A stretch of 64,000 nt of DNA from Gammaproteobacteria bacterium (GTDB lineage Bacteria > Pseudomonadota > Gammaproteobacteria > Pseudomonadales > UBA5518): contig JADIYI010000009.1 in NCBI GenBank assembly GCA_016705365.1, forward strand, positions 620,001 to 684,000, in the 5' to 3' direction. The notes beneath the pieces are model-generated. The model was given only the letters and a program-made list of their open reading frames with translations, had not been told where the DNA came from and made no database searches. Of the stretch, positions 8,961 to 17,037 are shown piece after piece; within the stretch, counting starts at the first letter, position 1, and each line of letters begins with the position of its first letter. A program made the position numbers and the translations under genes.

Positions 8961-9458
8961 TCAGGCGCAGACCGCATCCTTCCGGGCCTGGGTCAGCAGC
9001 ACGCGCACGCCCTGGCGAACCCTGATCGAGGCACCGCTACCGGTCTCGGTGACGCTCGCATCGAGTTCCCATATCGTCTGCCAGGCGAAAGGCGTGGATA
9101 TTCCCGCCAGCGTCACGCTGCTGACGGATTCGGCAACGGCCGGGGTTGCGCGCACGCAAACGGGAGTCGCGATAGCGACGTGATAGTCAGCGCCGCCATC
9201 CTGATCGATATCGATCGGGAAATCGTCCACCGGCGCCGGCCTGTCGGTAAACGGCAAACCGAGCTGCGCTTCGATTGCCATGTTGGCGGCGGCCAGCGCC
9301 TCCTCGCGAAGCTGCATATTGCGCACACCGTGCAGGTTCACGGTACTCAGCGTGGAGGCGGCGGTGAGCATGACGCTGATCAGCAGCAGCATGATCAGGC
9401 TGAGCAGCAGCGTAACCACGCCCCGCTGGCGGCGCGGCGCAGCGCGTGGCCCGCTCAT
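8961..9458 (-). CDS. pilX: PilX, minor pilin
   Basis: Minor pilin of 165 residues that primes pilus assembly together with PilV, PilW, PilE and PilY1. The N-terminus MSGPRAAPRRQRG is followed by the hydrophobic stretch VVTLLLSLIMLLLISVMLTAAS and then NMQLREEALAAANMAIEA, which matches PilX proteins. An unusual point is that, if cleavage is after RQRG, the +5 residue is Leu rather than the usual Glu, a trait shared with GspK-type tip pseudopilins. The start overlaps the pilW stop (ATGA), and pilY1 follows 26 bp later. Confidence 0.86.
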   Translation of the reverse strand: MSGPRAAPRRQRGVVTLLLSLIMLLLISVMLTAASTLSTVNLHGVRNMQLREEALAAANMAIEAQLGLPFTDRPAPVDDFPIDIDQDGGADYHVAIATPVCVRATPAVAESVSSVTLAGISTPFAWQTIWELDASVTETGSGASIRVRQGVRVLLTQARKDAVCA

Positions 9459-10606
9459 GGCGTCTCCCTCCGGCCCGCTACATTGACCAGGCGCACGCTG
9501 CGCGAAAACACATGGCGCTTGAAACCGTCATTGAAGGGGCCGAGCGTGGTACTCCCGAGGGTATAGCTCCTGGTATCGGTGTAGCCCGGCGTGACTTCGT
9601 TGGCGCGCGCCAGCAGGAAAATCCGAACCGCGACCACATCACGCAGCTGCGCCACGGTACAGGGCGAGGCGGTGGTGCAGCGGACAAAGGCGCCATCCGG
9701 AATGCCATCACCGCGATTGGTCGGCGAATCACGAAGCTCCGGATCGGCCCAGGCAATCGCCGCGGTGTAATCCGTTGCGGCACCGCTGTCACCGAGACTG
9801 TCGATTCCCAGCTCGACGCGGAAACCCTGGATACCCTCGATCAGCGCGACCGCCGGCTGGTGCGCCAGGGTCGTGCCGGACAGATCGAATTCGGAACGCA
9901 CGAGGGTCGGGATGCCATCGCCCGGGTTCAACGAGAAATTGCGGATGTAATAGATGTTCGAGACAAAGCGGCGTTTCGGGGCCAGCGGCCCTCCGGCCGG
10001 CGTGCCCGCCACGCAGGTGCGCCCGTGCAGCCCAAAACCCGAAGTACCGAGCAGATAGCGCGTGGCATTTTCCAGCTCGCAGAAACTCGTCTGGAAATAG
10101 AGTTTGCCAGCCATGTCTGGCTCGCAACCGACGGTGCCGGGAACGCAGGTTCCCGCATGACGCACCACCAGCACATCGGTATCGGGCTGCATGTTCGCGA
10201 CCACCGACGTGCACCCGTCCGGCGAGGCATCGAAGCTCTGGACTGCGATCCCCATCAGCGAGTCGATATAGGCCCCGCTCCACGGAGTCGAATAGGCAAG
10301 ACAGGGATCGGGCAACGAGACCGGCGCATCGGTGGCCACGTCGGCGAAGCTCAAATCGTCGAATGCGGGAACAAATCCGCCCCAGTAGCCGCCATGAACG
10401 ATATCGCCGTGCAGGAATTGCAGCGCAAAGCGTGCGTTCTCGATCTGGCTGTTGGTCCCGGCCATTTCCCGGTTGATGCGCGACATATCGACATACATGC
10501 CCAGCATTGCCGTCATGATGAGCAGTCCGAGCGCAAGCGCAACCATCAGCTCGAGCAGGCTGAAGCCGCCATTCAGGCCGGCGCGACCGGGGCTCATGCG
10601 TTTCAC
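9455..10606 (-). CDS. pilW: PilW, minor pilin
   Basis: Minor pilin of 383 residues. The leader ends in Gly and is followed by FSLLELMVALALGLLIMTAMLG, with Glu at +5. Similarity to PilW appears in the region after the helix (MSRINREMAGTNSQIENARFALQFLHGDI) and in the GYWGG motif typical of the family. I start at GTG, where GTGA overlaps the stop of pilV; a slightly later ATG (10597) is the alternative. This start gives a 17-residue leader, VKRMSPGRAGLNGG preceded by no further extension. The C-terminus overlaps pilX by four bases. Confidence 0.88.
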   Translation of the reverse strand: MKRMSPGRAGLNGGFSLLELMVALALGLLIMTAMLGMYVDMSRINREMAGTNSQIENARFALQFLHGDIVHGGYWGGFVPAFDDLSFADVATDAPVSLPDPCLAYSTPWSGAYIDSLMGIAVQSFDASPDGCTSVVANMQPDTDVLVVRHAGTCVPGTVGCEPDMAGKLYFQTSFCELENATRYLLGTSGFGLHGRTCVAGTPAGGPLAPKRRFVSNIYYIRNFSLNPGDGIPTLVRSEFDLSGTTLAHQPAVALIEGIQGFRVELGIDSLGDSGAATDYTAAIAWADPELRDSPTNRGDGIPDGAFVRCTTASPCTVAQLRDVVAVRIFLLARANEVTPGYTDTRSYTLGSTTLGPFNDGFKRHVFSRSVRLVNVAGRRETP

Positions 10607-11184
10607 AGCGCTGCCACGCCAACCAGCGTGGTGAGCGCACGCCGGCACAGATCGCCCTGGCACGGCGTGCCGGGGGCCCCGTCATAGCGATCCTTGCCGC
10701 AGCCCACGCTGGCCGGCGGGGCCACGATCGGCGTCATGCCCTGCCACGCAATCGTGACCATGAACTGTCCGCCGCCAAGATCCTCCACGCAGCCGCGACC
10801 GCCGATCATCGCACCGACGCGTGTACTGCCGGTCCCGAGGGTTTCCGCGGCGCCCTGCAACGCATCGCACCATTCGGCGAGGTCACGCTCCGGAGGTGTT
10901 GCGCCGGCGGCGGGACAGTTCATGTCCACACCCAGCGGGCTGTCGAGCGCGACGGCATAACTGCCGGCGGCAGCCCGGTTGGTGGCCATGCGACTCGCCA
11001 TGTCGTTCAGCAGTAACAGGGCCTGCGCGCGCTGATAAGACTCCATTTCGGAAAGCTGCAGGCGGGCCTGCACTTTGGCCATGCCCCACAAACCCGTGAC
11101 GACGATCACGAGGGTGATCAGCACTTCGATCAACAGCGCGCCATGCTGCATGCGCGACTTGTGCGGATGGCGCTGCATCACCAT
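10603..11184 (-). CDS. pilV: PilV, minor pilin
   Basis: Minor pilin of 193 residues. The leader MVMQRHPHKSRMQHG is followed by ALLIEVLITLVIVVTGLWGMAKVQ, which is the PilV signature: Glu at +5 and the GLWGMAKVQ motif after the helix. The +1 residue is Ala rather than Phe or Met, which PilD-type peptidases tolerate to varying degrees. Two starts are possible, the ATG used here (overlapping the pilE stop) and an ATG two codons later. It is the second gene of the operon and is translationally coupled on both sides. Confidence 0.88.
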   Translation of the reverse strand: MVMQRHPHKSRMQHGALLIEVLITLVIVVTGLWGMAKVQARLQLSEMESYQRAQALLLLNDMASRMATNRAAAGSYAVALDSPLGVDMNCPAAGATPPERDLAEWCDALQGAAETLGTGSTRVGAMIGGRGCVEDLGGGQFMVTIAWQGMTPIVAPPASVGCGKDRYDGAPGTPCQGDLCRRALTTLVGVAAL

Positions 11185-11591
11185 TTGCCTGCCGGGGCCC
11201 TGACTCCGGCGCTGCTCAGGCTGAGGTCTCCGTCGTCGCTCTGCGCACCGATCGCGGTACAGTTGATCCTGAACGATGGAACCGTGTCGACGCCGAGCAT
11301 GCTCTCGCAGCGGTAACGCGTTGCCAGCTCGGGTGGCAGCGCATATCCCAGCGCCGCGAAACTGCCGGCGTAACCGCGGTTGGCCAGCAGGAATTGAAGT
11401 TGCCGGTTGGCAATATCCAGCATCTGCCCCTGTGCCGCGGAGCGATGGCCACGCAGGATGTGTTGCCGGTAACCGGGCAATGCGATCGCGACAAGTATCC
11501 CCGTCATCGCGAGCGCCACGACCAGTTCGATCAGCGAAAAACCGCGCGCTCGTGCGCGCGGTCCAATAGCGGAGTTGGTTGAGGTCATCAC
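11178..11591 (-). CDS. pilE: PilE-type minor pilin
   Basis: Type IV pilin-like protein of 137 residues. The leader ends RARARG and is followed by FSLIELVVALAMTGILVAIALPGYRQHI, then SAAQGQMLDIANRQLQFLLANRGYAG, which is the PilE-family pattern. Two cysteines (in YRCES and INCTA) probably form the C-terminal disulfide. It is the first gene of the leftward pilE-pilV-pilW-pilX-pilY1 operon and lies next to ispH. In Pseudomonas aeruginosa, as I recall, pilE is last in that operon and runs the other way. A FimU-like identity cannot be excluded by eye. Confidence 0.85.
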   Translation of the reverse strand: MMTSTNSAIGPRARARGFSLIELVVALAMTGILVAIALPGYRQHILRGHRSAAQGQMLDIANRQLQFLLANRGYAGSFAALGYALPPELATRYRCESMLGVDTVPSFRINCTAIGAQSDDGDLSLSSAGVRAPAGKW

Positions 11592-11661
11592 CGTTGCAAT
11601 TCCATTTGCCAGTGAAGGGAGAGATCCGTTCTCAAGCCAACCGTAACATTACGGCGATCCG

Positions 11662-11691
11662 CGGCAACCGATGTCCGACGAACGGTTGCCG
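11662..11691 (-). other. Hairpin between ispH and pilE
   Basis: CGGCAACCG (11662-11670) and CGGTTGCCG (11683-11691) form a perfect nine-base-pair stem with a twelve-base loop, in the gap between the ispH stop and the pilE start. No T-run follows in the direction of transcription, so it is not a classical intrinsic terminator. It may be an attenuator or an mRNA stability element separating the housekeeping genes from the minor pilins. Confidence 0.4.
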
Positions 11692-11722
11692 GGCGAGGAC
11701 GAGCGGTCGATTGTTGCCTGAA

Positions 11723-12679
11723 CTAGTGTTTGGGCTCGGCCTGCCGCAGTTCGCGCGGCATGGAGAAGGTGATGGTCTCGATGCGCCCGCTCATTTCCTC
11801 CGGCGCCGTGGCGCCAAGCGCCTGCAGGCGCTCCACCACGCGGCGCACCAGCACCTCGGGGGCGGATGCGCCCGCCGTGACCCCGATCGTCTGCCTGCCC
11901 TGGAGCCACTGCGCCCGGATATCCTCGGCCGAATCGATGAGGTACGCCTCGGTGCCGATGCGGCGGGCAAGTTCCGCCAGGCGATTGGAGTTCGAGCTGT
12001 TGGGCGAACCGACCACGAGCACCAGATCGCATTCACCGGCAAGTTGCTTGACTGCATCCTGCCGATTCTGGGTCGCGTAGCAGATATCGTCCTTGCGCGG
12101 CCCCTGGATCAGCGGATATCGGCGGCGCAACGCGTCGATCACTATCGCCGTGTCATCCACCGACAGCGTGGTCTGGGTGACATAGGACAGCGTTTCGGGA
12201 TTGCGCACGCTCAGCGCATCCACCTGCTCCGCGCTCTCGACCAGATAGATGCGCCCGCCGCTTGTCTCGTCGTACTGGCCCATGGTGCCTTCGACTTCGG
12301 GGTGCCCGGCATGCCCGATCAGCACGCATTCATGGCCCTGACGGCTGTAGCGCGCGACCTCCATATGGACTTTGGTCACCAGCGGACAGGTAGCGTCGAA
12401 CACCTTGAGCCGCCGGCGGGCCGCCTCCGTCTGCACCGCCTGCGAAACGCCGTGCGCGCTGAAAATCACGATCACCCCGTCCGGCACTTCATCGAGCTCG
12501 TCGACGAATATCGCACCGCGCGCGCGCAGATCATCGACCACGAACTTGTTGTGGACCACTTCATGGCGCACATAGATCGGCGCACCGAACACTTCGAGCG
12601 CTCGGTTGACGATTTCGATCGCCCGATCCACGCCGGCGCAGAAGCCGCGCGGATTAGCCAGCCTGATCTGCACGATCAT
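11723..12679 (-). CDS. ispH: 4-hydroxy-3-methylbut-2-enyl diphosphate reductase
   Basis: Last step of the non-mevalonate isoprenoid pathway: an iron-sulfur enzyme reducing HMBPP to IPP and DMAPP. It has 318 residues. The three cluster ligands are visible at C14 (PRGFCAGVDRA), C98 (FDATCPLVTKVH) and C200 (DDICYATQNRQ). The family motif IFSAHGVSQ is also present. The start overlaps the 3' end of lspA by 26 bases. A gene for the FKBP-type isomerase FkpB, which usually separates lspA and ispH in pseudomonads, is absent. Confidence 0.97.
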   Translation of the reverse strand: MIVQIRLANPRGFCAGVDRAIEIVNRALEVFGAPIYVRHEVVHNKFVVDDLRARGAIFVDELDEVPDGVIVIFSAHGVSQAVQTEAARRRLKVFDATCPLVTKVHMEVARYSRQGHECVLIGHAGHPEVEGTMGQYDETSGGRIYLVESAEQVDALSVRNPETLSYVTQTTLSVDDTAIVIDALRRRYPLIQGPRKDDICYATQNRQDAVKQLAGECDLVLVVGSPNSSNSNRLAELARRIGTEAYLIDSAEDIRAQWLQGRQTIGVTAGASAPEVLVRRVVERLQALGATAPEEMSGRIETITFSMPRELRQAEPKH

Positions 12680-13148
12680 CCTCTCCCCGGTCGAGAAACA
12701 GCACTTCGACGGCCATCATGATCGCGCCCAGCGTGATCGCGGAATCGGCGATGTTGAAGGCCGGAAAATAACTCGTGCCCCAATGTACCGAAATGAAATC
12801 CACCACGTAGCCGAGCAACATGCGGTCGATCAGGTTGCCGAGCGCGCCACCGAGAATCAGCGCCAGGCTGGCAGCGAGCCAGCGCTTGTTGCGTGGCAGA
12901 CGATTCATCCACAACGCAATCCAGCCGCTCACCAGCAACGCAACCACGCCAAAGAACCAGCGTTGCCAGCCGCCGGCGTCACTGAGAAAACTGAACGCCG
13001 CACCGCGGTTGTGCAGCAGCGTGAGATCGAATACCGGCGCCAGCACGAGCGGCACGCCATAATCGAGCCTGGCGCTCGCCAGCCACTTGGTGGCGTGGTC
13101 GAGCACGACGACGACCAGGCTCAGCATGTACCAGCGCAGCGCGTGCAT
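12654..13148 (-). CDS. lspA: Lipoprotein signal peptidase (signal peptidase II)
   Basis: Inner-membrane aspartyl protease that removes the signal peptide from prolipoproteins. It has 164 residues and four membrane segments. Conserved boxes include VLDHATKW, NRGAAFSFL, GNLIDR, GYVVDFI and FNIADSAITLG. The catalytic aspartates are probably D117 (VVDFI) and D135 (NIAD). It lies 57 bp downstream of ileS, the order common in gammaproteobacteria, and overlaps ispH. Confidence 0.96.
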   Translation of the reverse strand: MHALRWYMLSLVVVVLDHATKWLASARLDYGVPLVLAPVFDLTLLHNRGAAFSFLSDAGGWQRWFFGVVALLVSGWIALWMNRLPRNKRWLAASLALILGGALGNLIDRMLLGYVVDFISVHWGTSYFPAFNIADSAITLGAIMMAVEVLFLDRGEDDRADQAG

Positions 13149-13205
13149 CAGAACCTGTCCGGGACGTTGCGGGGTGAACCGCTGCCAACGGGGCGCCGCA
13201 CCTGG

Positions 13206-16019
13206 TCAGGCATGGCGGCGAACCTCGCCCGCACCATCGACATTTTCCACGCAGCGCCCGCACAGCTCCGGGTGCGCCTCATGGCTGCCCACATCCTCGC
13301 GGTGGTGCCAGCAACGCACGCACTTGGGGGCTGCGGATGCCCGCGCCAGCACCTTGAGGCCCGGAATCGCGGTAGCCACGGCCGCGGCGGGTGCCTGCTC
13401 ATCGGATTCGATACGCGCGGCAGAGGTGATCAGCACGAAGCGCAGCTCATCGCCGAGCCGGCCCAGCATCCCGGCCAGCGCCGGATTGCAATAGAGGGTG
13501 AGCTCGGCGGACAAGGTCGCACCAACCGCACCCTCGTTGCGCTGACGTTCCAGCTCCCTGTTCACCTCGCTCTTGACCTGCATCGCAAGCTGCCAGAAGT
13601 CGCGCCCGAGTTCGGCGTCCGCGGGAATTTCGGCCAGTTGTTCATACCACAGCGCTGCAAACACCGGGGTGGAGCGCTCGCCAGCCATGCAGCGCCAGAT
13701 CTCGTCGGCGGTAAAACTCAGAATCGGTGCTATCCAGCGCACCATGGCCTCCAGCACATCGAACAACGCGGTCTGCGCGGAACGACGCGCCACGCTGTCG
13801 GCGCGCGTGGTGTACTGGCGATCCTTGATCACGTCGAGATAGAAGCCTCCGAGATCGGTCACGCAGAAATTGTGCAGCTTCTGGTAGATCAGGTGGAACT
13901 GGTAGTTCTCGTAGGCTTCGACGATCTCGCGTTGCAACAACAGCGTGCGGTCCAGCACCCAGCGGTCGAGCGCGAGCATCCGGTCCGCACCGACACGATG
14001 CGCAGCGGGGTCGAATCCCGCCAGGTTGGACAGCAGGAAACGCGCGGTATTGCGGATGCGCCGGTAGGAATCCGCAGTACGCCGGAAGATCTCGTCCGAC
14101 ACCGCCATCTCGGCACGATAATCGGTGGCCGCGACCCACAAACGCAGGATATCCGCGCCGAGCGTCTTCATGACCTGCTGGGGAGCAATCACGTTACCGC
14201 GCGACTTCGACATCTTGTGCCCGGCGCTGTCAACGGTAAACCCGTGGGTCAGCACTGCCTTGTACGGCGCACTGGCGTTGATTCCGCTCGATGTGAGCAG
14301 CGATGACTGGAACCAGCCGCGGTGCTGATCCGAGCCTTCGAGATAGAGATCCGCGGGAAACTGCAGCTCCGGGCGCCGCTTCAGCACGCAGGCGTGGGTC
14401 ACGCCCGAATCGAACCACACATCGAGGGTGTCGAGCACCTTGTCATAGTGCACGGCATCATCACCGAGCAGCTCCTCGGCATCGATGGCAAACCAGGCAT
14501 CGATGCCCTGCTGCTCGATCCGCAGCGCCGCCGTCTCGATCAGCTCCGCCGTGCGCGGATGCAACGCCCCTGTCTGCTTGTGCGCGAACAGGGCGATCGG
14601 CACACCCCAGGTGCGCTGCCGCGAGATGCACCAGTCCGGCCGCTCCTCGAGCATGCCCTCGATGCGCGCGCGCCCCCAGGAGGGCACGAACTGCACGCTG
14701 TCGATCGCGCTGCGCGCACTCGCCAGCAGCCCGTTGCCGTTCATGCTCACGAACCACTGCGGCGTGGCGCGGAAAATAACCGGCGACTTGTGCCTCCAGC
14801 AGTGCGGGTAGCTGTGCTGGTAGGCCACATCGTTCAGCAACGCACCGCGCGCGCGCAACAACTCCACGAGGACCGCGTTGGCCTTGAACACGTATTGTCC
14901 GGCCACGAAGGGGGTGCCCTCGACGAACACACCCTGTCCGTCCACCGGGTTCAGCACCTCGAGCCCATAGGCCTGGCCGACCACATAATCATCCAGGCCA
15001 TGCCCGGGAGCGGTATGCACCGCGCCGGTTCCGGCATCGGTGGTGACATGCGCACCGAGAATCAGCGGCACCTCGCGTTCGAGAAAAGGGTGGCGCAGGA
15101 GCTGGCGCTCGAGCGCCGCACCCGGCGCCTCGGCCAGCAACTCGAAGCTGTCGATGCCATAGCGCGCCAGCGCCTGGCGTGCCAGTGCTTGGGCCAGCAC
15201 CAGGTAATCGCCGGCGGCACATTTCACCAGCACATAGGGAAGCGCAGGGTTCAGCGCCACGGCCAAGTTTGCCGGCAAGGTCCACGGCGTGGTGGTCCAG
15301 ATGGGCACCGAGACCCGCGCGCCCGCTTCCAGCTCGATGCCAAAACACCTTGCCAGCGCAACACCATCCACCGCGTCAAAACGCACATCCACCGCGGGTG
15401 AGGTTTTTTCCAGGTACTCGACCTCGGCCTCCGCCAGCGCGGAACCGCAATCCATGCACCAGTGAACCGGCTTGAAACCCTTCTCGAGGTGGCCGTTGGC
15501 CACGATCTGGCCGAGCGCGCGCACGATGTCGGCCTCGAAGGCAAAGTCCATCGTCAGGTACGGATTCTGCCAGTCGCCCAGCACCCCGAGACGGATGAAG
15601 TCCTCCCGCTGGCGCTCCATCTGGGCACGCGCGTAGTGGCGGCAGTGGCTGCGGAATTCGTGATGGGAGATCTTCACCCCGGCCTTGCCGACCTTCTTCT
15701 CGACGTTGAGCTCTATCGGCAGCCCGTGGCAGTCCCAGCCCGGCACATAGGGCGCGTCGAAGCCGGCAAGCGTGCGCGACTTCACGATCACGTCCTTCAG
15801 GATCTTGTTCACCGCATGGCCGATATGAATCTCGCCGTTCGCGTAGGGCGGGCCATCGTGCAGGATGAATTTCGGGTGCCCGCGCCGCGCAGCGCGGATC
15901 TGCTCGTAGAGGCCTTCCTGCTGCCAGCGCGCGAGCGTCTCGGGCTCGCGGGTGGCAAGGTTCGCCTTCATTGCGAACCCGGTCTGAGGAAGATTCAGGG
16001 TGTGTTTGTAATCAGCCAT
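13206..16019 (-). CDS. ileS: Isoleucyl-tRNA synthetase
   Basis: Charges tRNA-Ile with isoleucine. It has 937 residues, the normal length for the bacterial type. The class I signature is PPYANGEIHIGHAVN and the KMSKS loop is GHKMSKSRGN. The C-terminal zinc site is complete, with CVRCWHH and CGRCVENV. The large editing (CP1) domain is included. The start is three bases after the ribF stop, so ribF, ileS and lspA probably form one transcript. Confidence 0.98.
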   Translation of the reverse strand: MADYKHTLNLPQTGFAMKANLATREPETLARWQQEGLYEQIRAARRGHPKFILHDGPPYANGEIHIGHAVNKILKDVIVKSRTLAGFDAPYVPGWDCHGLPIELNVEKKVGKAGVKISHHEFRSHCRHYARAQMERQREDFIRLGVLGDWQNPYLTMDFAFEADIVRALGQIVANGHLEKGFKPVHWCMDCGSALAEAEVEYLEKTSPAVDVRFDAVDGVALARCFGIELEAGARVSVPIWTTTPWTLPANLAVALNPALPYVLVKCAAGDYLVLAQALARQALARYGIDSFELLAEAPGAALERQLLRHPFLEREVPLILGAHVTTDAGTGAVHTAPGHGLDDYVVGQAYGLEVLNPVDGQGVFVEGTPFVAGQYVFKANAVLVELLRARGALLNDVAYQHSYPHCWRHKSPVIFRATPQWFVSMNGNGLLASARSAIDSVQFVPSWGRARIEGMLEERPDWCISRQRTWGVPIALFAHKQTGALHPRTAELIETAALRIEQQGIDAWFAIDAEELLGDDAVHYDKVLDTLDVWFDSGVTHACVLKRRPELQFPADLYLEGSDQHRGWFQSSLLTSSGINASAPYKAVLTHGFTVDSAGHKMSKSRGNVIAPQQVMKTLGADILRLWVAATDYRAEMAVSDEIFRRTADSYRRIRNTARFLLSNLAGFDPAAHRVGADRMLALDRWVLDRTLLLQREIVEAYENYQFHLIYQKLHNFCVTDLGGFYLDVIKDRQYTTRADSVARRSAQTALFDVLEAMVRWIAPILSFTADEIWRCMAGERSTPVFAALWYEQLAEIPADAELGRDFWQLAMQVKSEVNRELERQRNEGAVGATLSAELTLYCNPALAGMLGRLGDELRFVLITSAARIESDEQAPAAAVATAIPGLKVLARASAAPKCVRCWHHREDVGSHEAHPELCGRCVENVDGAGEVRRHA

Positions 16020-16022
16020 GCC

Positions 16023-16982
16023 TTAGCCGTTCCATGCCTTTTGTGGCCCGCGCTCGAGCCCGAAATGGGTGCGCGCGATCGAGACATCGGTTCCGATCCG
16101 GGCCTTCAATTCATCGAGCGAACCGAACTTGCGTTCCTCGCGAATCCGCTTGCGGAAAATCACGTCGATGGTGCGCCCATAGATATCCTGCGCGAAGTCG
16201 AGGATATGCACCTCGAGATTTGCCTTGATCCCGTCGTCCACCGTCGGGCGCGTGCCCACGTTGGCCACCGCCGGCAGCAGCGCGTCGCCGATACCACGCA
16301 CCTCGACGATATACACGCCGGCGAGCGCTGCCCGGTAACGGTGCAACTCGAGGTTTGCGGTAGGAATGCCGATCTTCGCACCGAGCTGGCGCCCGTAGAC
16401 CACCTTGCCCGTCATGAAATAGGGTCTGCCGAGCAGGCGTTCGGCAGCAGCAAAATCCCCCTCGCCGAGCACCGCGCGCAACCGCGTGCTGCTTATCCGC
16501 TCGTCCTGCACCTCCACGGTACTGGTTGCCTTGACCTCGAAACCAACGCGCGCGCCCGCCTCGCGCAACATCTCGATATTGCCCTCGCGGTCGTGCCCGA
16601 AGCGCAGATCATCACCAACCACGATGTAACGCGCGCCGAGGCCATCCACGAACACGGTGCGGATGAACTCCGTCGCGCCCATGGCGCTGAAACTCCGATC
16701 GAAGCGGATGCGCAATACGCGATCGATGCCCAGATCGCGCAGCACGGCGAATTTCTCGCGAAAACTCATCAATCTCGGCGGCGATTGCAGCGGCGCGAAG
16801 TACTCCCGTGGCAATGGCTCGAACACGATCACGGTTGCGGGCAGGCCGAGCATGCGCGCGCGCGTCAGCACATCGCCGAGCACCGCCTGATGACCGCGAT
16901 GCACGCCGTCGAACGCACCGATGGTCGCAACACTGCCGCGATGACGCTCACGCAGATTGTGCAGCCCGCGTATCAGTTCCAA
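16023..16982 (-). CDS. ribF: Bifunctional riboflavin kinase/FAD synthetase
   Basis: Makes FMN and then FAD from riboflavin. The N-terminal FAD synthetase domain has IGAFDGVHRGHQAVL and a conserved region ERISSTRLRAVLGEGDF. The C-terminal riboflavin kinase domain has GKVVYGRQLGAKIGIPTANL. I chose the TTG at 16982 because the protein then begins M-ELIRGLHNLRE, which lines up with the E. coli N-terminus (MKLIRGIHNL). GGGAG lies seven bases upstream. A TTG nine codons earlier would sit almost on the predicted transcription start. 319 residues. Confidence 0.93.
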   Translation of the reverse strand: MELIRGLHNLRERHRGSVATIGAFDGVHRGHQAVLGDVLTRARMLGLPATVIVFEPLPREYFAPLQSPPRLMSFREKFAVLRDLGIDRVLRIRFDRSFSAMGATEFIRTVFVDGLGARYIVVGDDLRFGHDREGNIEMLREAGARVGFEVKATSTVEVQDERISSTRLRAVLGEGDFAAAERLLGRPYFMTGKVVYGRQLGAKIGIPTANLELHRYRAALAGVYIVEVRGIGDALLPAVANVGTRPTVDDGIKANLEVHILDFAQDIYGRTIDVIFRKRIREERKFGSLDELKARIGTDVSIARTHFGLERGPQKAWNG

Positions 16983-17017
16983 GCCCTCGCTCCCGGGTAC
17001 CGCGGCCAAAGCGGGCG

Positions 17018-17023
17018 ATTATA
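17018..17023 (-). promoter_or_regulatory. Candidate -10 element for ribF-ileS
   Basis: A perfect TATAAT lies just after the murJ stop codon and about 36 bases upstream of the preferred ribF start. No good -35 box is found at 16-18 bp; TTGAAA is present but only 12 bp away. It may give ribF-ileS-lspA-ispH its own promoter, separate from the pyrB-nudF-thpR-murJ run. Confidence 0.3.
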
Positions 17024-17037
17024 GCCGAGCACGGGTT

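Noticed and set aside
16983..17009. Longer N-terminus for ribF from an upstream TTG
   Set aside because: That TTG lies within about ten bases of a TATAAT and the added residues are not RibF-like; the shorter form aligns with E. coli RibF.
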